Below are positions 6,994 through 9,801 of a stretch of DNA of 9,801 bases, piece by piece. The position numbers were made by a program, and so were the translations under genes. How positions within the stretch are numbered: the stretch's first letter is position 1; every line of letters begins with the position of its first letter. Location: NCBI GenBank assembly GCA_947465345.1, contig CANHZL010000041.1:1-9801 (forward strand), in the 5' to 3' direction. The stretch is from Opitutia bacterium (lineage in GTDB: Bacteria; Verrucomicrobiota; Verrucomicrobiae; Opitutales; UBA953). The notes under the pieces are model-generated. The model ran no database searches. It was given only the letters and a program-made list of their open reading frames with translations, and was not told where the DNA came from.

Positions 6994-7005
6994 TCCCTGC
7001 CTTAT

Positions 7006-7027
7006 TAGGGCCTGAAATCAGGCCTTA
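7006..7027. terminator. Hairpin between the tRNA and folP, possible terminator without T tract
   Basis: A 9-bp stem (one G-T pair) pairs 7006-7014 with 7019-7027 around an AAAT loop. It begins 13 bases after the tRNA CCA end, and its right arm includes the folP stop codon (7025-7027). It could end or stabilise both convergent transcripts. Neither strand has a T run after the stem, so it is not a standard intrinsic terminator. Confidence 0.35.
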
Positions 7028-7897
7028 GGGGCGGTCTGGGGTTGTCGCCGTCCAAGCTAGTCCCCGGCGCAGGGCATCCGCCATCAACAGAATCGGACGA
7101 ACCGCGGCGACCTCATGGACCCGAATCATCGCCGCGCCTTGGGCGACGCCCCAGACGGCCGTGGCGTCGTTGCCGACCCCGCGGCGCAACGGATCGGTTT
7201 CGCCGAGCACGAGGCCGAGTGTGGATTTGCGGCTCGTACCGAGCAGCACCGGGAAGCCGAGCGCGGCGACCTTTGAGAGGTCGCGCACTAGCGCGAGATT
7301 CTGGGCGGGCGTCTTGCCGAAGCCGAAGCCCGGGTCCGTCCAGAGTTGTTGCGGTGGCATTCCGGCGGCCTGCGCACGGCGCAGCGAGTCGCGGAGATCC
7401 GCCAGCACCTCCGGCCAGAAATCTCCGTAGTCCGCCTGCGCACGGCGATGCATTAGGATGAGCGGGCAGCGCAATCGGGCGCAGACTGACCCCATCGGCG
7501 ACTCGTTAGGACGGGCCTGGAAGCGACCTCCTTCGACGTCGTTGATCAGGTCGGCGCCGGCCTCGATGCACGCGCGGGCGACTTCCGCCTTATAGGTGTC
7601 GACGGAAAGTGCAGCCTGCGGAAAGCGGCGGCGAAGCGCCTTCACGATCGGCAACAGGCGGGCGAGTTCGGTCGCGGCGTCGACGGGCGTGGCGCCAGGG
7701 CGGGTCGATTCGGCACCCAGGTCGAGGACGTCCGCACCTTCCGAAAGGAGTTTTTCAGCGCGGGCGAGGGCGGCGGCCCCGTCGCCGAGCTGACCGCCAT
7801 CGGAGAACGAGTCCGGAGCCAGGTTCATAATTCCCATAATCAGGGTACGCTTCCGCCAGTCGGGCAGAAGGGTGCCATGCGGGCTGGTCCAAGACAT
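7025..7897 (-). CDS. folP: Dihydropteroate synthase
   Basis: Predicted 290 residues, normal length. FolP joins 6-hydroxymethyl-7,8-dihydropterin diphosphate to p-aminobenzoate, giving dihydropteroate in folate synthesis; it is the sulfonamide target. Visible in order: MGIMNLAPDSFSDGG (21-35), DLGAESTRPGA (59-69), SVDTYKAEVA with Asp100, LINDVEGG with Asn119-Asp120, LMH at 148-150, DPGFGFGKT (188-196), GTSRKS (220-225) with Lys224, and IRVHEV (258-263) with Arg259 and His261, the expected pterin and phosphate ligands of this TIM barrel. Ala27 and Ala62 stand where Thr and Gly are usual. The ATG at 7897 fits the family; a TTG at 7939 would add 14 unrelated residues. It converges with the tRNA gene and diverges from coxB; it is single in this window, without folE, folB or folK. 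Confidence 0.96.
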   Translation of the reverse strand: MSWTSPHGTLLPDWRKRTLIMGIMNLAPDSFSDGGQLGDGAAALARAEKLLSEGADVLDLGAESTRPGATPVDAATELARLLPIVKALRRRFPQAALSVDTYKAEVARACIEAGADLINDVEGGRFQARPNESPMGSVCARLRCPLILMHRRAQADYGDFWPEVLADLRDSLRRAQAAGMPPQQLWTDPGFGFGKTPAQNLALVRDLSKVAALGFPVLLGTSRKSTLGLVLGETDPLRRGVGNDATAVWGVAQGAAMIRVHEVAAVRPILLMADALRRGLAWTATTPDRP

Positions 7898-7978
7898 AGG
7901 ATGGGGGTTAAAGAGGTGGCTCGGCGGTGCAACCCCCAAGGATGCGGAGGGGTGGACGGCGCTCGGCCGATAACTTAT

Positions 7979-8008
7979 TAGACAGTTTGATGGGGCTTAA
8001 TCTATATT
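7979..8008 (+). promoter_or_regulatory. Candidate coxB promoter
   Basis: The -10-like TATATT at 8003-8008 matches five of six consensus bases; a weak -35, TAGACA at 7979-7984, lies 18 bases upstream. Start of transcription would be near 8015, giving a leader of about 130 bases. TAAAAT at 8035-8040 is an alternative -10. Low certainty. Confidence 0.27.
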
Positions 8009-8018
8009 AAACCATTGA

Positions 8019-8048
8019 ATTACAATGAGTTACATAAAATTTTAACAA
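8019..8048 (-). promoter_or_regulatory. Candidate folP promoter
   Basis: On the minus strand, TTGTTA (8048-8043) and TGTAAT (8024-8019) are separated by 18 bases, giving four and five matches to the -35 and -10 consensus. Transcription would begin near 8012, about 115 bases before the folP ATG. Low certainty in such AT-rich DNA. Confidence 0.27.
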
Positions 8049-8148
8049 TCAGCCTTCGTTGGGAGCGATTTAACGACCATTTTACCCTGCCGGGGCTTGC
8101 AAATCGGCTCCTTTTTACGGACTTTTCGACGTCCGAAACTCATCCTTT

Positions 8149-9432
8149 ATGTTTTCTCGCTTCTTTAGCCGGGTAGGTCTGCTGGCCGCCCCTTTTCTGG
8201 CCATGATCATGGTCGGCTGTTCCAAGGCCGATATGAACGTCCGCCAGTCGACCTTGGACCCCAAGGGTCCGGTCGCCCAGGTACAGTATGACGTATTCAT
8301 GGCTACGGTCTGGCTGGTCGTCATTCTCTTCGTGCTCGTCGGCGGCCTGCTCGTCTACGCCGTCATCAAGTTCCGCTTCCGTTCCGGCGACGAAAATAAG
8401 CCCGCCATCGTCGAAGACGGCCATGGCAACCCGCTCATTGAGATCGGCCTAATCACCGCTTCCATTGGCGCGCTCGTCATCATCGCCATCCCGACGCTCA
8501 GTGCGATCTGGTACACCGATGACGTCCCAGCCGAGTCCGTCCCGACCTCGAAGCTTTCCGCCTGGTATCCCCGCCTCGAAGGCGCCCGCGAGAATTACGT
8601 CAAGGCCGTCGAGGAGCAGGTGCTCGAGGTCGACGCCATCGGCAAGCAGTGGTGGTTCCGTTTCGAATACCCGCAGTTGGGCCTCACCAACGACGCCAAG
8701 CATTCCGTCCCGAACGAGATGGTGATCCCCAAGGGCGTCGCCGTCCGCATCAACCTCCGTTCCGAGGACGTCATCCACTCCTTCTGGGTGCCCAAGCTCG
8801 CCGGCAAGGTCGACCTCATGCCCGGTCGCAAGAACCACATGTGGCTGCAGGCCAGCGAGACCGGCCACTACTACGGCCAGTGCGCCGAATTCTGCGGCGA
8901 CTCGCATGCGTACATGCTTTTCCGCGTCGAAGTTGTCGAGCCCGCTGAATTCGCCAAGTGGGTGCAGAAGCAGAAGGCTGATGCTGCTCCCGTCACCGCT
9001 GGCACCAAGGCCGATGAGGGCAAGGCCCTCTTCGCCGCCAAGAGTTGCGTGATGTGCCACAACGTCGGTGGCCACTTTGGCGCCGGCGCCTTCGCCCCGG
9101 ACCTCACGCACGTCGCCTCGCGCAAGTCGCTTGCCGGCGCTTGGCTCGACAACCGTGATTCCAAGGCCCAGCTCGCCCTCGAGAAGCAGACCGGCAACAC
9201 CGAGTCTTCCGTCCCAGTCGACCCTGTTACCCTCAAGGCCAACTTCATCAAGTGGATCGGTTCCTCGGGCGTCTCCCATGGTGCGGACGGCAAGCCGACC
9301 AAGGACGTCAAGCCTGGTAACCGCATGCACTACTACAAGATGTTCAACGTGGCCGGCCTCAATGAGACCAACCAGAAGTTCACCGACCACGAACTCGACT
9401 GCCTTGCCGAATACCTTCTCACCCTGAAGTAA
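8149..9432 (+). CDS. coxB: Cytochrome c oxidase subunit II fused to cytochrome c (caa3-type)
   Basis: 427 residues. The subunit takes electrons from its own c haem to the binuclear CuA centre and on to subunit I; it is membrane-anchored with the catalytic part outside. Visible: lipoprotein signal with lipobox MVGC (Cys24); membrane segments at ~49-73 and ~95-121; a ~35-residue charged insertion (123-157); WWFRFEYP at 168-175; CuA ligands His210, Cys245, Glu247 (backbone), Cys249, His253 and Met256 (CAEFCGDSHAYM); a linker; then a cytochrome c domain with CVMCH (300-304) and Met393 in KPGNRM as the likely sixth ligand. The fused haem domain marks caa3-type oxidases. The start at 8149 is the only ATG that includes the signal peptide. 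coxA follows after 22 bases, so they form one operon. Confidence 0.97.
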   Translation: MFSRFFSRVGLLAAPFLAMIMVGCSKADMNVRQSTLDPKGPVAQVQYDVFMATVWLVVILFVLVGGLLVYAVIKFRFRSGDENKPAIVEDGHGNPLIEIGLITASIGALVIIAIPTLSAIWYTDDVPAESVPTSKLSAWYPRLEGARENYVKAVEEQVLEVDAIGKQWWFRFEYPQLGLTNDAKHSVPNEMVIPKGVAVRINLRSEDVIHSFWVPKLAGKVDLMPGRKNHMWLQASETGHYYGQCAEFCGDSHAYMLFRVEVVEPAEFAKWVQKQKADAAPVTAGTKADEGKALFAAKSCVMCHNVGGHFGAGAFAPDLTHVASRKSLAGAWLDNRDSKAQLALEKQTGNTESSVPVDPVTLKANFIKWIGSSGVSHGADGKPTKDVKPGNRMHYYKMFNVAGLNETNQKFTDHELDCLAEYLLTLK

Positions 9433-9454
9433 ACCTTCTCCTCCTTTCACACCC

Positions 9455-9801
9455 ATGTCCCACGATTCCCATCACGCTCCGGTCGCCTGCAAGACCGAGC
9501 TGGCGCCCGAGCGCAGCGACCTCGGCCTGATCCGTCCTGACCGTACGACCGGCTGGCTCGATTGGCTGACGACTGTCGACCACAAGAAGATTGGTATCCT
9601 CTACGGTGCGTTCGCCATGTTCTACTTCCTCGTGGGTGGCGTCGAAGCCCTTGCGATCCGCACCCAGCTGGCCCGCCCGGACAACGACTTCGTCACGGCG
9701 CGCATGTACAACCAGCTGTTCACCATGCACGGCACGACGATGATCTTCCTCGGCGTCATGCCCCTGTCGGCCGCGTTTTTCAACTTCCTCGTGCCGCTGC
9801 A
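9455..9801 (+). CDS. coxA: Cytochrome c oxidase subunit I, N-terminal part (3' end outside window)
   Basis: The first 115 codons are visible. Subunit I holds haem a and the haem a3-CuB site where O2 is reduced to water with proton pumping. Visible: a hydrophilic His-rich start (MSHDSHHAP), GWLDWLTTVDHKKIG (33-47), characteristic of the N-terminus of this subunit, the first membrane helix at ~47-66, then NQLFTMHGTTMIFL, in which His92 is the expected low-spin haem ligand at the start of helix two. The ATG at 9455 follows coxB by 22 bases. The upstream leader is pyrimidine-rich (CTTCTCCTCCTTTC), with no Shine-Dalgarno match. The CuB ligands lie beyond the edge, so the proton-channel type cannot be judged here. 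Confidence 0.97.
   Translation, partial: MSHDSHHAPVACKTELAPERSDLGLIRPDRTTGWLDWLTTVDHKKIGILYGAFAMFYFLVGGVEALAIRTQLARPDNDFVTARMYNQLFTMHGTTMIFLGVMPLSAAFFNFLVPL

Larger units (their letters stand above)
7898..8148. promoter_or_regulatory. Divergent folP/coxB intergenic region with AT-rich core
   Basis: This is the longest gene-free stretch in the window (251 bases). Bases ~7970-8085 are strikingly AT-rich compared with the GC-rich surroundings, with blocks such as TATATTAAA and TAAAATTTTAAC. As it separates divergent folP and coxB, it must hold both promoters. A small 5-bp hairpin, CGGAC (8118-8122) with GTCCG (8131-8135), lies just before the coxB ATG. I see no small ORF, RNA gene or riboswitch fold in it. 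Confidence 0.6.

Noticed and set aside
8449..9456. 335-codon minus-strand frame opposite coxB
   Set aside because: Shadow of coxB, whose CuA and haem motifs are clear; the antisense product resembles nothing known.

Overview
The window is a GC-rich bacterial chromosome segment. The best lineage clue is the first gene: its C-terminal haem-binding domain and HEAT-like helical region are of the type expanded in Planctomycetota and Verrucomicrobiota. With the caa3-type oxidase genes, the PEGA lipoprotein and start codons without Shine-Dalgarno sequences, I favour Verrucomicrobiota, perhaps Opitutae-like. That placement is an inference, not a demonstration.

Layout, left to right. (1) The 3' part of a large PVC-type c-haem protein gene on the + strand, cut by the left edge. 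(2) A four-gene minus-strand cluster that meets it tail to tail, transcribed gcvT, gcvH, thiH, rsmE. It encodes two parts of the glycine cleavage system, the radical-SAM tyrosine lyase for the thiamine thiazole, and a 16S rRNA methyltransferase. thiH and rsmE overlap as ATGA. (3) An intrinsic terminator, and upstream of it a minus-strand lipoprotein gene (PEGA domain, long Ala/Lys/Glu-rich coiled coil, SHOCT-like tail). (4) A short divergent control region with symmetric TTGA-containing arms, then tRNA-Thr(UGU) on the + strand. (5) folP (dihydropteroate synthase) on the minus strand. (6) A 251-base AT-rich divergent region, then coxB (CuA subunit fused to cytochrome c) and the start of coxA on the + strand, running off the right edge.

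Functionally this is mostly core metabolism. gcvT/gcvH (one-carbon supply to tetrahydrofolate), folP (pterin-pABA condensation in folate synthesis) and thiH (thiamine thiazole) are cofactor and C1 genes. coxBA begins an aerobic terminal oxidase operon. The left-edge protein is probably a secreted or periplasmic oxidoreductase that passes electrons to a c haem. I see no mobile element, CRISPR array, toxin-antitoxin pair or defence island, and no clear undescribed system. The items most worth a second look are the architecture of the coiled-coil lipoprotein, the gcvTH-thiH-rsmE grouping with a terminator close to the gcvT start, the symmetric divergent promoter arms before the tRNA, and the lack of Shine-Dalgarno motifs at all eight visible starts.
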